Assembly: GCF_900168205.1 (NCBI RefSeq)
Contig: NZ_FUZE01000020.1
Coordinates: 1-64,000 of the forward strand
From: Chryseobacterium balustinum
GTDB lineage: Bacteria > Bacteroidota > Bacteroidia > Flavobacteriales > Weeksellaceae
Direction of reading: 5' to 3'
DNA: 64,000 nucleotides
The stretch's first letter is position 1. Every line of letters starts with the position of its first letter. This document shows, one piece after another, positions 33,798-42,210 of the stretch. Position numbers and translations under genes: made by a program. The notes under the pieces are model-generated. The model was not told the origin of the DNA and did not search any database. It saw only the letters and a list, made by a program, of their open reading frames with translations.

Positions 33798-35003
33798 ATG
33801 AACAACGTATACATCATAGATTACATCAGAACTCCTATTTCAAAACTAAGTGGAGGATTATCAGAAGTGAGAGCCGATGATTTGGCGGCAATCGCTCTAA
33901 AAGAAATTGTTTCAAGAAACCCAGAAGTTCCTGTTGAGGAAATCGAGGATGTTATTTTCGGATGTGCTAATCAGGCAGGTGAAGATAACAGAAACGTAGC
34001 AAGAATGGGACTTTTATTGGCTGGTCTTCCGTACAAAATCGGAGGTGAAACAGTAAACAGGCTGTGTGCTTCCGGAATGTCGGCGGTTGCTAATGCTTTC
34101 CGTTCGATTGCTTCTGGAGAAGGTGAAATCTATATCGCAGGTGGAGTTGAGCATATGACGCGTTCACCTTATGTAATGTCAAAACCAAGTGCTGCTTTTG
34201 GTAGAGATAGTCAGATGTTTGATACCACTTTCGGATGGAGATTTGTCAATCCGAAAATGAAAGAAATGTATGGCGTAGATGCAATGGGAGATACTGCTGA
34301 AAACTTAGCAGAAATGCATAATATAAGCCGTGAAGATCAGGACAAATTTGCTCTTTGGTCTCAGCAAAAAGCCACAAAAGCTCAGGAAAGTGGAAGGTTA
34401 GCGGAAGAAATTGTAAAAGTTGAAATTCCTCAAAGAAAAGGCGACTCTAAAATTTTTGATAAAGATGAATTCATCAAACCAACTTCTTCAATGGAAGGAT
34501 TAGGAAAACTTCGTCCGGCTTTCAGAAAAGAAGGAACAGTAACCGCAGGAAACGCTTCAGGAATGAATGACGGTGCTGCAGCTTTAATTTTAGCAAGCGA
34601 AGAAGCGGTTAAAAAATATGGGTTGAAACCTAAAGCTAAGATTTTAGGATCTTCAGTTGCTGGTGTTGAACCAAGGATCATGGGAATCGGTCCTGTTGAA
34701 GCAACTCAAAAATTATTAAAAAGACTGAATCTTTCATTGGAAGATATGGATGTTATTGAATTGAATGAAGCTTTTGCTGCTCAATCTTTAGCCGTAACAA
34801 GAAGTTTAGGGTTGAAAGATGACGATTCAAGAATAAATCCAAACGGAGGAGCGATCGCGATCGGTCATCCACTTGGCGTTTCGGGAGCGAGAATCATCGG
34901 TTCTGCCGCAATGGAACTTCAAAAACAGGATAAAAAATATGCATTGTGTACCCTTTGTATCGGTGTCGGACAAGGCTATGCAATGGTAATTGAAAAAGTA
35001 TAA
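33798..35003 (+). CDS. paaJ: 3-oxoadipyl-CoA thiolase
   Basis: A 401-residue thiolase that cleaves 3-oxoadipyl-CoA and 3-oxo-5,6-dehydrosuberyl-CoA to acetyl-CoA and shorter esters. The nucleophile is in NRLCASGMSAVANA (Cys about residue 90). The second-site His and Cys are in GGAIAIGHPLG and CTLCIGVGQG. Full length. PcaF is the nearest relative with the same reaction; the operon decides for PaaJ. Confidence 0.93.
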   Translation: MNNVYIIDYIRTPISKLSGGLSEVRADDLAAIALKEIVSRNPEVPVEEIEDVIFGCANQAGEDNRNVARMGLLLAGLPYKIGGETVNRLCASGMSAVANAFRSIASGEGEIYIAGGVEHMTRSPYVMSKPSAAFGRDSQMFDTTFGWRFVNPKMKEMYGVDAMGDTAENLAEMHNISREDQDKFALWSQQKATKAQESGRLAEEIVKVEIPQRKGDSKIFDKDEFIKPTSSMEGLGKLRPAFRKEGTVTAGNASGMNDGAAALILASEEAVKKYGLKPKAKILGSSVAGVEPRIMGIGPVEATQKLLKRLNLSLEDMDVIELNEAFAAQSLAVTRSLGLKDDDSRINPNGGAIAIGHPLGVSGARIIGSAAMELQKQDKKYALCTLCIGVGQGYAMVIEKV

Positions 35004-35010
35004 CTTTTCA

Positions 35011-35115
35011 ATAATGTAACAATATAAAAATGTATCAATGTAACAATTCCTGTCATTTTGAGCAAAGTGAAGAATCTCAATTGGTAAACTGTTAGATTGA
35101 TACATTGTTAAATTA
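35011..35115. repeat. Fold-back spacer family A, copy 5 (paaJ-paaY)
   Basis: Starts AATAATGTAACAATATAAAA and ends GATACATTGTTAAATT. The loop has TGTCATTTTGAGCAAAGTGA (from about 35051) followed by GAATCTC, the dispersed Bacteroidota repeat in clear form. Confidence 0.85.
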
Positions 35116-35134
35116 AATTTTTAACAAAAATTTT

Positions 35135-35728
35135 ATGAATATTTACTCATATCACGGTATTCGTCCCATCATCAAACCTTCCGCTTATGTTCATCCACAA
35201 GCGGTGATTATCGGAAATGTAGAAATTGGCGAAGAAGTTTATATCGGCCCCAATGCAGTTATCCGTGGAGATTGGGGTAAAATTATTATCAAAGACGGTG
35301 CAAATGTTCAGGAAAATTGTACACTTCACGTTTTTCCGGGTATTGAAACGATTTTAGAAGAATCGGCACATATCGGTCATGGAGCAATTATCCATTCCGG
35401 GCATATTGGGAAAAACTGTTTGGTTGGAATGAATGCTGTGGTAATGGATAAAGCGGTAATCGGTGACGAATGTATTATCGGTGCATTGGCTTTCGTTCCT
35501 GCAAACTTCAGATGTGATGCGAGAAAATTAATTGTTGGTAGTCCCGCAAAGATTATCCGTGATGTTTCCGATGAAATGATTAAATGGAAAACAGAAGGAA
35601 CAAAACTCTATCAGGAATTGGCAAGAGAAGGAAAAGATGCGATTCTACCTTGTGAACCATTTACAGAATATGTTCAGCAGATTCCTACGAAAGTTGTTGA
35701 TTACAGCATTTGGGATGATGTGAAATGA
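35135..35728 (+). CDS. paaY: Hexapeptide-repeat thioesterase/carbonic anhydrase-like protein
   Basis: A 197-residue left-handed beta-helix protein of the gamma carbonic anhydrase group. Hexapeptide units run from about residues 15 to 140 (IIGNVEIGEEVYIGPNAVIR; VGMNAVVMDKAVIGDE). Three His ligands fit: in ENCTLHVFPG, and in ESAHIGHGAIIHSG. PaaY is a housekeeping thioesterase that clears inhibitory CoA esters in the pathway. It is the last paa gene before a mobile transposase insertion. Confidence 0.85.
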   Translation: MNIYSYHGIRPIIKPSAYVHPQAVIIGNVEIGEEVYIGPNAVIRGDWGKIIIKDGANVQENCTLHVFPGIETILEESAHIGHGAIIHSGHIGKNCLVGMNAVVMDKAVIGDECIIGALAFVPANFRCDARKLIVGSPAKIIRDVSDEMIKWKTEGTKLYQELAREGKDAILPCEPFTEYVQQIPTKVVDYSIWDDVK

Positions 35729-35740
35729 TTGTCCATAGCT

Positions 35741-35773
35741 AAACCTCATAGGTTTTCAAAACCTATGAGGTTT
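35741..35773. repeat. REP-like hairpin left of RAYT
   Basis: A 16-bp perfect stem, 35741-35756 with 35758-35773. Each arm (AAACCTCATAGGTTT) is itself nearly palindromic, so the DNA could also form a cruciform. A near-identical hairpin stands on the other side of the transposase gene (36399-36431). Confidence 0.85.
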
Positions 35774-35804
35774 GAATATTAAAACACATAAATGAAGAAA
35801 AAAC

Positions 35805-36383
35805 ATGTCAAATACGGAAGGTTTTGAATATGGTTATGTATATCATATTTATACTCATGCAAACGGAAAAGATTTAATTTTTCGAGAAGATGAAAATTAT
35901 AAATATTTTTTAAGTAAGATTTTAAAATATATTCTTCCGATAGCTGAAATATATGCGTATTGTTTAATGCCCAATCATTTTCATTTATTAATAAGGTTTA
36001 AAGATTCAAACCTAATATCAAATGAAGATGAGCATAAATATTTAATGAAACAGTTTAGTAATTTATTAAATGGTTATGCAAAAGCATATAATAAGAAATA
36101 CAATAGAAAAGGAGCACTTTTTCTTGATTTTTTAAAACGCAAGAAAGTAGGCGATGAAAAGTATTTGATTAAATTATTACATTATATTCACAATAACCCC
36201 GTCAATCATGGGTTTGTTGAAGATATTAATGATTGGAAATATTCATCTTATCATTCTTACATTAGTTTGGTAAAAGAAAGTAAAATTGAAAGAAAAGAAA
36301 TGATGCAATATTTTGATACAATAAAAGATTTTGCAGAATATCATAAGTCAAATGTTGAGTATGATTTTCTCACAATCGAATAA
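35805..36383 (+). CDS. REP-associated tyrosine transposase (RAYT), Y1 family
   Basis: A 192-residue single-strand DNA transposase/nuclease of the Y1 HUH family. The HUH pair is in CLMPNHFHLLIRF (about residues 58-70), the catalytic Tyr probably in HYIHNNPVNHG or the preceding helix, and the WKYSSYHSY segment is typical of RAYTs. It is flanked by two near-identical REP-like hairpins, as RAYT genes are. It lies between paaY and the esterase/paaZ part of the operon and has no paa function. Confidence 0.9.
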   Translation: MSNTEGFEYGYVYHIYTHANGKDLIFREDENYKYFLSKILKYILPIAEIYAYCLMPNHFHLLIRFKDSNLISNEDEHKYLMKQFSNLLNGYAKAYNKKYNRKGALFLDFLKRKKVGDEKYLIKLLHYIHNNPVNHGFVEDINDWKYSSYHSYISLVKESKIERKEMMQYFDTIKDFAEYHKSNVEYDFLTIE

Positions 36384-36398
36384 AATAGAGTTCAACTC

Positions 36399-36431
36399 AA
36401 ACCTCATAGGTTTCTAAAACCTATGAGGTTT
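36399..36431. repeat. REP-like hairpin right of RAYT
   Basis: A 15-bp perfect stem, 36399-36413 with 36417-36431 and a 3-nt loop, the same arm sequence as the hairpin at 35741-35773. Confidence 0.85.
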
Positions 36432-36460
36432 TGAAAGGACGATTAACAAATTAATAAAGT

Positions 36461-37288
36461 ATGCTAAAAAAACTTCTCATTTTCTGCAGTATTCTCTTTG
36501 CATTTCAATCAATGGCTTTAGCCCAGACTGAAAATGTAAAACCATTAACTATTGGAGAAATCAGAACCATAAAGTCTAAGATTTTAAACGAAGATAGAAT
36601 TCTTAACATCTATCTTCCACAAAATTTCGACAAAACAAAATCTTACCCAATTATCTATTTGTTGGATGGAAGCATGAATGAGGATTTTATTCACGTTACA
36701 GGATTGATTCAATTTTTTAATCAAATGTATTCTATGCCGGAAACAATTGTGGTTGGGATTGCAAATATTGATAGAAAAAGAGATTTAACTTTTCACACCG
36801 ATTTAAAAGATTTACAGAAAGACTATCCTACTACAGGACATTCGGATAAGTTCATCAGTTTTTTGGAGAAAGAATTAAAACCTTATATCGAAAGTCAGTT
36901 TAAAACAACCGATACCTACATCTTCGGTCAATCTCTTGGCGGACTTCTGGCAGCAGAAATTCTCTTAAAGAAACCTGAGATGTTTAATAATTATTTTATC
37001 ATCAGTCCAAGTTTATGGTGGGATGATGAAAGTCTTCTAAAAGAGGCTCCTCAATTGTTAACTAAAATTCCCGATACAAAGAAATTTATTTATGTTTCTG
37101 TCGGAAAAGGGGAGCATCCGGTAATGATAAAAGATGCCGAAAGTTTAGATGATATTCTGAAAAAATCAAACAAGAAAAACTGGACGTTAGAATATAGAAT
37201 GATGGAAACAGATAATCACGCAACCATTCTTCACAGAAGTTTGTATGAAGGTTTAGTGAAATTATTTCCTTATCAGGAACCGAGATAA
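36461..37288 (+). CDS. Exported alpha/beta hydrolase (putative esterase, Fes/BesA type)
   Basis: A 275-residue exported esterase. Signal peptide residues 1-21 ending ALAQ. The esterase D/Fes-like pattern is complete: LPQNFDKTKSYPIIYLLDG, the nucleophile elbow FGQSLGGLLA (Ser about residue 149), and a late His in ETDNHATILHRS. The family hydrolyses siderophore or other esters. It has no known part in phenylacetate breakdown; it sits between the RAYT insertion and paaZ. Confidence 0.82.
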   Translation: MLKKLLIFCSILFAFQSMALAQTENVKPLTIGEIRTIKSKILNEDRILNIYLPQNFDKTKSYPIIYLLDGSMNEDFIHVTGLIQFFNQMYSMPETIVVGIANIDRKRDLTFHTDLKDLQKDYPTTGHSDKFISFLEKELKPYIESQFKTTDTYIFGQSLGGLLAAEILLKKPEMFNNYFIISPSLWWDDESLLKEAPQLLTKIPDTKKFIYVSVGKGEHPVMIKDAESLDDILKKSNKKNWTLEYRMMETDNHATILHRSLYEGLVKLFPYQEPR

Positions 37289-37394
37289 ATGTAACAATAT
37301 ACCAATGTAAAAATCTAACAATTACATAATGCCATACTGCTGTTTTCGAGGCACCTCATTGGTAAATTGTTAGATTGATACATCGTTAAATTAA
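37287..37394. repeat. Fold-back spacer family A, copy 6 (esterase-paaZ)
   Basis: Left arm ATGTAACAATATACCAATGT, right arm GATTGATACATCGTTAAATT. The loop (GCCATACTGCTGTTTTCGAGG region) is diverged from the TGTCATTC-type loops of copies 2, 4 and 5. Confidence 0.8.
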
Positions 37395-37408
37395 AATATA
37401 AATATTTT

Positions 37409-39898
37409 ATGGAAAAACTAAAAAACTATATCCACGGCGAATGGGTGGAAGGTAACGGAAACGGAATTCCTTTATACAATGCCGTGACAGGAGAGCAGGT
37501 TGCTGTTTCGGATACAGAAGGGCTAAATTTTGAACAGGCTCTTGATTATGGTAGAACGGTAGGATACAAAAATCTTTCTTCAATGACGTTCTACGATCGT
37601 GGAGAAATGTTGAAAAAAGTAGCGCTTTACCTTTTAGAAAGAAAGAAAAAATATTACGAATTATCATATAAAACAGGGGCAACTCACGCAGATTCTTGGG
37701 TAGATATTGAAGGAGGTTTTGGTACGTTCTTCACGTATTCAGGATTGGCAAAAAGAATGCTTCCGAATACTCCATTTTGGGTTGACGGCGAAACTCAGAA
37801 AATTTCTGCAAACGGAACTTTCTTGGGAACTCACATTTTGACTCCAAGTGAAGGAGTTTCTGTACAAATCAATGCCTACAATTTTCCTGTTTGGGGAATG
37901 TTGGAAAAGTTATCCACATCTTTGTTGGCAGGTGTTCCGTCAATTGTGAAGCCTTCGCCATTTGGTTCTTATTTAACCAATGCGGTTTTTCAGGATATGA
38001 TTGAAAGCGGTGTTCTTCCTGAAGGCGCACTTCAATTGGTTTGTGGTGAACCGGGAAATATTTTGGATTACGTTCAGGATGGAGATTCTGTATTGTTCAC
38101 AGGTTCTGCAACGACGGGTAGAAAATTAAAAGCTTTGCCTTCTGTTTCAGGAAATTCTGTTCGTTTTAATATGGAAGCAGATTCTTTGAACTGTTCAATT
38201 CTTGGGTTGGATGCAAAACCGGGAACTCCTGAATTTGATTTATTCATCAAAGAAGTTCGTACAGAAATGACCACAAAAGCTGGACAAAAATGTACAGCAA
38301 TCAGAAGAATTATCGTTCCTGAAAACTTAATTGGTGATGTTCAGAATGCTTTGTCTAAAGCTTTAGACCAGACGAAAATCGGAAACCCGTTAAGCAGAGA
38401 TACAAGAATGGGTTCTTTGGTTGGAAAGCAGCAATACGATGAGGTTTTAAGGAAAGTAAATATCTTAAAAACTGAAAACGAACTTGTTTATGACGGAAAG
38501 CATGAGCTTGTAGATGCAAACTATGAAAATGGTGCATTTATGAGTCCTAAATTATTCTTAAATGATTCTCCTTTCACTAAAAATATCTCTCATGATGTCG
38601 AAGCTTTTGGTCCGGTTTCTACGTTGATGCCTTACAAAGATGCGGAAGAAGCTGCTGCGTTGGCAAAAAGAGGAAAAGGAAGTTTAGTAGGTTCAATTGT
38701 TTCTCACGATGAGAAGTTCGTTGCTGAAACTTCGTGGAAAATGGCTTCTCAGCACGGTAGAATTTTCGTGTTAAACAGAGACAATGCGAAAGAAAGTACA
38801 GGTCATGGTTCTCCGCTTCCAACTTTGATGCACGGTGGTCCTGGACGAGCAGGAGGTGGCGAAGAAATGGGCGGATTGAACGGTCTTCATTTTTTCCTTC
38901 AAAAAACAGCAATTCAAGGTTCTCCAGATATTTTGACGGCGATTACCAAAGTATACCAGCAAGGAGCTGAAAAAAAATATGCAGACAAACATCCTTTCCA
39001 AAAATACTTTGAAGATGTTGAGGTTGGAGATTCTTTGGAAACCGCAGGTAGAACGGTTACCGATGCAGATATTGTTAATTTCTCGAATGTTTCTTGGGAC
39101 CATTTTTATGCACATACCGATGCAACGAGCTTAACAGGAACTATTTTCGATAAAACAGTTGCTCACGGATATTTTATCCTTTCTGCAGCAGCTGGATTAT
39201 TCGTGTCAGGTAAAAAAGGACCGGTTATTGCGAATTATGGTTTAGAAAACTGTTCGTTCTTCAAGCCTGTGTATGCAGGAGATACGATTACGGTTTATTT
39301 AACAGCAAAAGAAAAAATCAACAGAGGCGTAAAAGGAAGAAATATTCCTTCCGGAGTTGTAAAATGGTTAGTTGAAGTTGTGAATCAAAGAGAGGAAGTA
39401 GTTTGTGTAGCGACTATTTTAACATTGGTGGCAAAACACTCTCCTTTTATCGACCTTAAAAATGTTCAGAAAATTGTAAAAGGATTATCTGAAAACACTC
39501 AACCAAGTTGGGGTAAAATGTCTCCTCAGCAGATGATCGAGCATTTGGAACATGGCGTTTTGGTAAGTCTTGGCGAACCTGAAGCAGATAAATGTTTCAC
39601 ACCTGAAGAGCAGTTAGAAAAATGGCAGGATTCACTTTACAATCACAGAAAAATGCCAAAAGATTTCCCTGCACCTTTCTTGGCTGAAGATGAAACTTTG
39701 TTAGAATTAAAACATAAAAACTTAGAAGCAGCAAAACAGTCTTTCTTAGATAATTTGAAAAGATTCTCTGTTTATTACAAAGAAAATCCACAAGCAGAAC
39801 ATATGAATTTTGTGTTTGGAAAATTAAACAAAGAAATGTGGGAACTGATGCACAAAAAACATTTTACGCATCATTTTGAACAGTTTGGATTGATTTAA
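37409..39898 (+). CDS. paaZ: Oxepin-CoA hydrolase/aldehyde dehydrogenase with extra C-terminal domain
   Basis: An 829-residue enzyme that opens the oxepin ring and oxidises the resulting aldehyde with NADP. Residues 1-515 are the aldehyde dehydrogenase; E256 (MEADSLNC) and C295 (AGQKCTA) stand where E. coli PaaZ has its catalytic pair. Residues about 535-675 are the MaoC-like hydrolase (SWDHFYAHTDAT). After residue about 679 come another 150 residues (WGKMSPQQMIEHLEHGVL, MHKKHFTHHFEQFG) that resemble a DinB/DUF1569 domain and are absent from the 681-residue E. coli protein. This looks like a gene fusion. It ends the operon. Confidence 0.93.
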   Translation: MEKLKNYIHGEWVEGNGNGIPLYNAVTGEQVAVSDTEGLNFEQALDYGRTVGYKNLSSMTFYDRGEMLKKVALYLLERKKKYYELSYKTGATHADSWVDIEGGFGTFFTYSGLAKRMLPNTPFWVDGETQKISANGTFLGTHILTPSEGVSVQINAYNFPVWGMLEKLSTSLLAGVPSIVKPSPFGSYLTNAVFQDMIESGVLPEGALQLVCGEPGNILDYVQDGDSVLFTGSATTGRKLKALPSVSGNSVRFNMEADSLNCSILGLDAKPGTPEFDLFIKEVRTEMTTKAGQKCTAIRRIIVPENLIGDVQNALSKALDQTKIGNPLSRDTRMGSLVGKQQYDEVLRKVNILKTENELVYDGKHELVDANYENGAFMSPKLFLNDSPFTKNISHDVEAFGPVSTLMPYKDAEEAAALAKRGKGSLVGSIVSHDEKFVAETSWKMASQHGRIFVLNRDNAKESTGHGSPLPTLMHGGPGRAGGGEEMGGLNGLHFFLQKTAIQGSPDILTAITKVYQQGAEKKYADKHPFQKYFEDVEVGDSLETAGRTVTDADIVNFSNVSWDHFYAHTDATSLTGTIFDKTVAHGYFILSAAAGLFVSGKKGPVIANYGLENCSFFKPVYAGDTITVYLTAKEKINRGVKGRNIPSGVVKWLVEVVNQREEVVCVATILTLVAKHSPFIDLKNVQKIVKGLSENTQPSWGKMSPQQMIEHLEHGVLVSLGEPEADKCFTPEEQLEKWQDSLYNHRKMPKDFPAPFLAEDETLLELKHKNLEAAKQSFLDNLKRFSVYYKENPQAEHMNFVFGKLNKEMWELMHKKHFTHHFEQFGLI

Positions 39899-39926
39899 TA
39901 TTTTAAATTTAATAATAAAACAATTT

Positions 39927-39960
39927 AACAGTGTAGCAATTTTTGTTACACTGTTTTTTT
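39927..39960 (+). terminator. Terminator of the paa operon
   Basis: AACAGTGTA (39927-39935) pairs with TACACTGTT (39947-39955), followed by a T run. Its wording (TTTAACAGTGTAGCAATTT) echoes the family A fold-back spacers, so it may derive from one. Confidence 0.8.
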
Positions 39961-40043
39961 ATAATCTTTTGTTAAAACACATTCCAGATTTTATGTCTTA
40001 ATTTTTATTCCCTATTTTCAAGCTTAAATTAAATCATACAAAC

Positions 40044-40778
40044 ATGAACGATAGCTGGATGAAAAAATGGGAAGAAGTAAAAGATATTCTTACTTGCCCT
40101 ACCGATTTGGAAACCTATTTTACTTCAAATGAAATTGGTGGTCAACAATTGGAAACTATGGAAATAGGAAACGTTTCTCTTCCTTCCGGAAAAGTAGTAG
40201 TGAGAGACCCATTGGTTTCTCTGGATGCGAATCAATCGCCTTATTTTGTTCAGGCTCCAAAAGGAAATTTTCCGGTAACGATTTCTGTTGTAAAATCAGA
40301 AGATTGGGGCGACAGATATGCCGTAGTGAAAGTAGAATTTACCAAAGAAAAACCTCTTGTTTACAGAGAAGCCTTAATTGGAATTGAAGAATTGGAAGGC
40401 GTAACTAAAGATGATTTTTTCGGTTTTGGAGTAGATGCCGGTTTAGGATGTATCACCGATGCAGAAGTGCTTCCGTTTGTAGATAAATTTACAGATGAAT
40501 CTGATGTCGATAATCTTTACGATGATTATTTTGCTGAAATTTTTGCGCAGAGCTACAAACATAATCCCGACAATCAAAGGGATGCCGGAGACTGGATCAA
40601 TTGGACAGTTCCGAATACAGAGTACCAAATTCCTATGTTTGCAAGTGGTTTTGGCGATGGCGAATATCCTGTGTATTTCGCTTATGATGCAAATGGGGAA
40701 ATTTGTGGTTTATACATTCAGTTTATAGATATTGAATTGGCTCTAAGTGAAGAAGGAGACGAGGAAGATGTAGAATAA
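40044..40778 (+). CDS. DUF4241 family protein
   Basis: A 244-residue cytosolic protein of unknown function. The DUF4241 pattern is recognisable: GNVSLPSGKVVVRDPLV near residue 45, DRYAVVKVEF, and FGVDAGLGCITDAE. The C terminus is acidic. Its gene lies 5 bp before a DNA glycosylase gene, so both are probably in one transcript. DUF4241 is found widely near nuclease and immunity genes, but no toxin is seen here. Confidence 0.8.
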   Translation: MNDSWMKKWEEVKDILTCPTDLETYFTSNEIGGQQLETMEIGNVSLPSGKVVVRDPLVSLDANQSPYFVQAPKGNFPVTISVVKSEDWGDRYAVVKVEFTKEKPLVYREALIGIEELEGVTKDDFFGFGVDAGLGCITDAEVLPFVDKFTDESDVDNLYDDYFAEIFAQSYKHNPDNQRDAGDWINWTVPNTEYQIPMFASGFGDGEYPVYFAYDANGEICGLYIQFIDIELALSEEGDEEDVE

Positions 40779-40783
40779 TAAAG

Positions 40784-41473
40784 ATGGATAAAACTTTTGT
40801 TGATAAAGTCATACAATTTAACCGTAATTTACAGTATTCCGGAAATCTTCCCGATGATTTTCAAGTTCTAAACCCGTATTTAGATAACCCTGAAACAATG
40901 GTTGTCATGGAAAAGTTTTATCATAAATATTATAATGACTCAAACCAAAGAAAATTTTTAATTGGAATTAATCCAAGTCGTCATGGAGCAGGAGTTACCG
41001 GAGTTCCTTTCACCGATACAAAACGGTTGGAAAGTGTCTGCGGAATTAAAATGGAATCTGCTTACACGCATGAAGTTTCTTCTGTTTTCATTTATGATAT
41101 GATGGCAGCTTATGGAGGTGCAGGTGAATTTTACAGAGATATTTATATCAACTCTCCGTTTCCGTTGGCGATTGTAAGGAAATCGAAAGGTAGTTGGGTT
41201 AACGCCAATTATTATGATGACAAAGAACTTTTCAACGATGTAAAAAATTTCATGATTGATTCTTTGAAAAAACACATCAGTTTAAATCTTGATACTTCCG
41301 AAGTTTTTATTTTAGGGAAAAAGAATGCAGAGTTTATTTCAAAATTAAATAATGAAGCGAATCTTTTTGACAAAATGACAGTTTTGGAACATCCGAGATA
41401 TATTCAGCAGTATAAATCCAAAGAAAAAGATTTGTATATTGATAAGTATATTTTAGCATTAAAGAACCAATAA
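40784..41473 (+). CDS. SMUG2-like uracil-DNA glycosylase family protein
   Basis: A 229-residue base-excision repair enzyme of the SMUG2 (DUF4918) group. The two catalytic loops are GINPSRHGAG (residues 61-70) and LEHPRYIQQY (about residues 201-210); between them lies GVPFTDTKRL. These are the motifs that bind and remove uracil or oxidised pyrimidines. It follows DUF4241 after 5 bp. A REP-like hairpin and an IS200-type element come next. Confidence 0.82.
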   Translation: MDKTFVDKVIQFNRNLQYSGNLPDDFQVLNPYLDNPETMVVMEKFYHKYYNDSNQRKFLIGINPSRHGAGVTGVPFTDTKRLESVCGIKMESAYTHEVSSVFIYDMMAAYGGAGEFYRDIYINSPFPLAIVRKSKGSWVNANYYDDKELFNDVKNFMIDSLKKHISLNLDTSEVFILGKKNAEFISKLNNEANLFDKMTVLEHPRYIQQYKSKEKDLYIDKYILALKNQ

Positions 41474-41546
41474 ATTATTGGTTTAAAAATCCTAAGAATT
41501 TTCTTTGAAGTGAACATTGTTCTCTATGGAGTTTATCGCAGAAGGC

Positions 41547-41563
41547 GCATTCCGTAGGAATGC
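41547..41563. repeat. REP-like hairpin, outer copy
   Basis: GCATTCC-GTA-GGAATGC, a 7-bp perfect hairpin. It differs by a compensated base pair from the hairpin at 41599-41615. Confidence 0.75.
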
Positions 41564-41598
41564 AATCTGTGTAGAAAAGCAAACTAGTTAACAATTCT

Positions 41599-41620
41599 GC
41601 GTTCCGTAGGAACGCTATCT
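41599..41620. repeat. Left terminal hairpin of IS200-type element
   Basis: Contains the hairpin GCGTTCC-GTA-GGAACGC followed by TATCT. The whole 22 bp is repeated, exactly inverted, at 42106-42127. Confidence 0.85.
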
Positions 41621-41634
41621 AAAAACAGTAAAGA

Positions 41635-42098
41635 ATGCCCAACACATACACACAAATTTATATTCAACTTGTTTTTGCTACAAAAGGTAGAGACAATAAA
41701 ATTATAAATTCTGTTCGTGATGAAATTGAAAAATACATTTGTGGTATTTTCAATAATAAAGGGCAAAAGTTTTGGCTATTTATGCGAATCCGGATCATGT
41801 TCACATCTTTTTTAGTTATAAAAATTTACAAATTACCATCTCAGATTTGGTGAAAACTGTCAAAACAGAATCGACAAATTTTATCAATGAAAAAAAGCTA
41901 TGTCTAAATCACTTTGGGTGGCAACAAGGTTATGGTGCGTTTTCTTACGCAAAAAATCAGAAAGAACAAGTTGTAAATTATATTTTAAATCAAGAGTTAC
42001 ATCATAAGAAGAAAACTTTTAAAGATGAATATATAGAATTTTTAAATGCTTTTGAGATCGAATTTCAGGAACAATATTTGTTTGAGTTTTATGATTAG
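41635..42098 (+). pseudogene. IS200/IS605-type transposase TnpA, frameshifted
   Basis: Two overlapping frames together make one Y1-type transposase of about 154 residues. The first (41635 on) starts MPNTYTQIYIQLVFATKGRD and reads to GQK near 41770. The second continues as LAIYANPDHVHIFFSYKN (HUH motif HVH), then WQQGYGAFSYAKNQ (Tyr) and ends EFQEQYLFEFYD at 42098. The shift is at AAGTTTTGGC: one T more would restore the frame (K-F-L-A-I). Either a base was lost or a -1 slip is used. It is flanked by inverted 22-bp hairpin ends. Confidence 0.85.
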
Positions 42099-42105
42099 AA
42101 ATTAG

Positions 42106-42127
42106 AGATAGCGTTCCTACGGAACGC
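42106..42127. repeat. Right terminal hairpin of IS200-type element
   Basis: Exact reverse complement of 41599-41620. Confidence 0.85.
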
Positions 42128-42210
42128 GTCATCATTGTACCATTCAAATACTACACAGATAAGATTCATACGGAATCCTCCCTTACTCAACCTAATAAAA
42201 AAATAAAAAT

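Noticed and set aside
40044..41473. A toxin-immunity or defence island round DUF4241
   Set aside because: No toxin, nuclease or secretion gene is adjacent; only the DNA glycosylase is.
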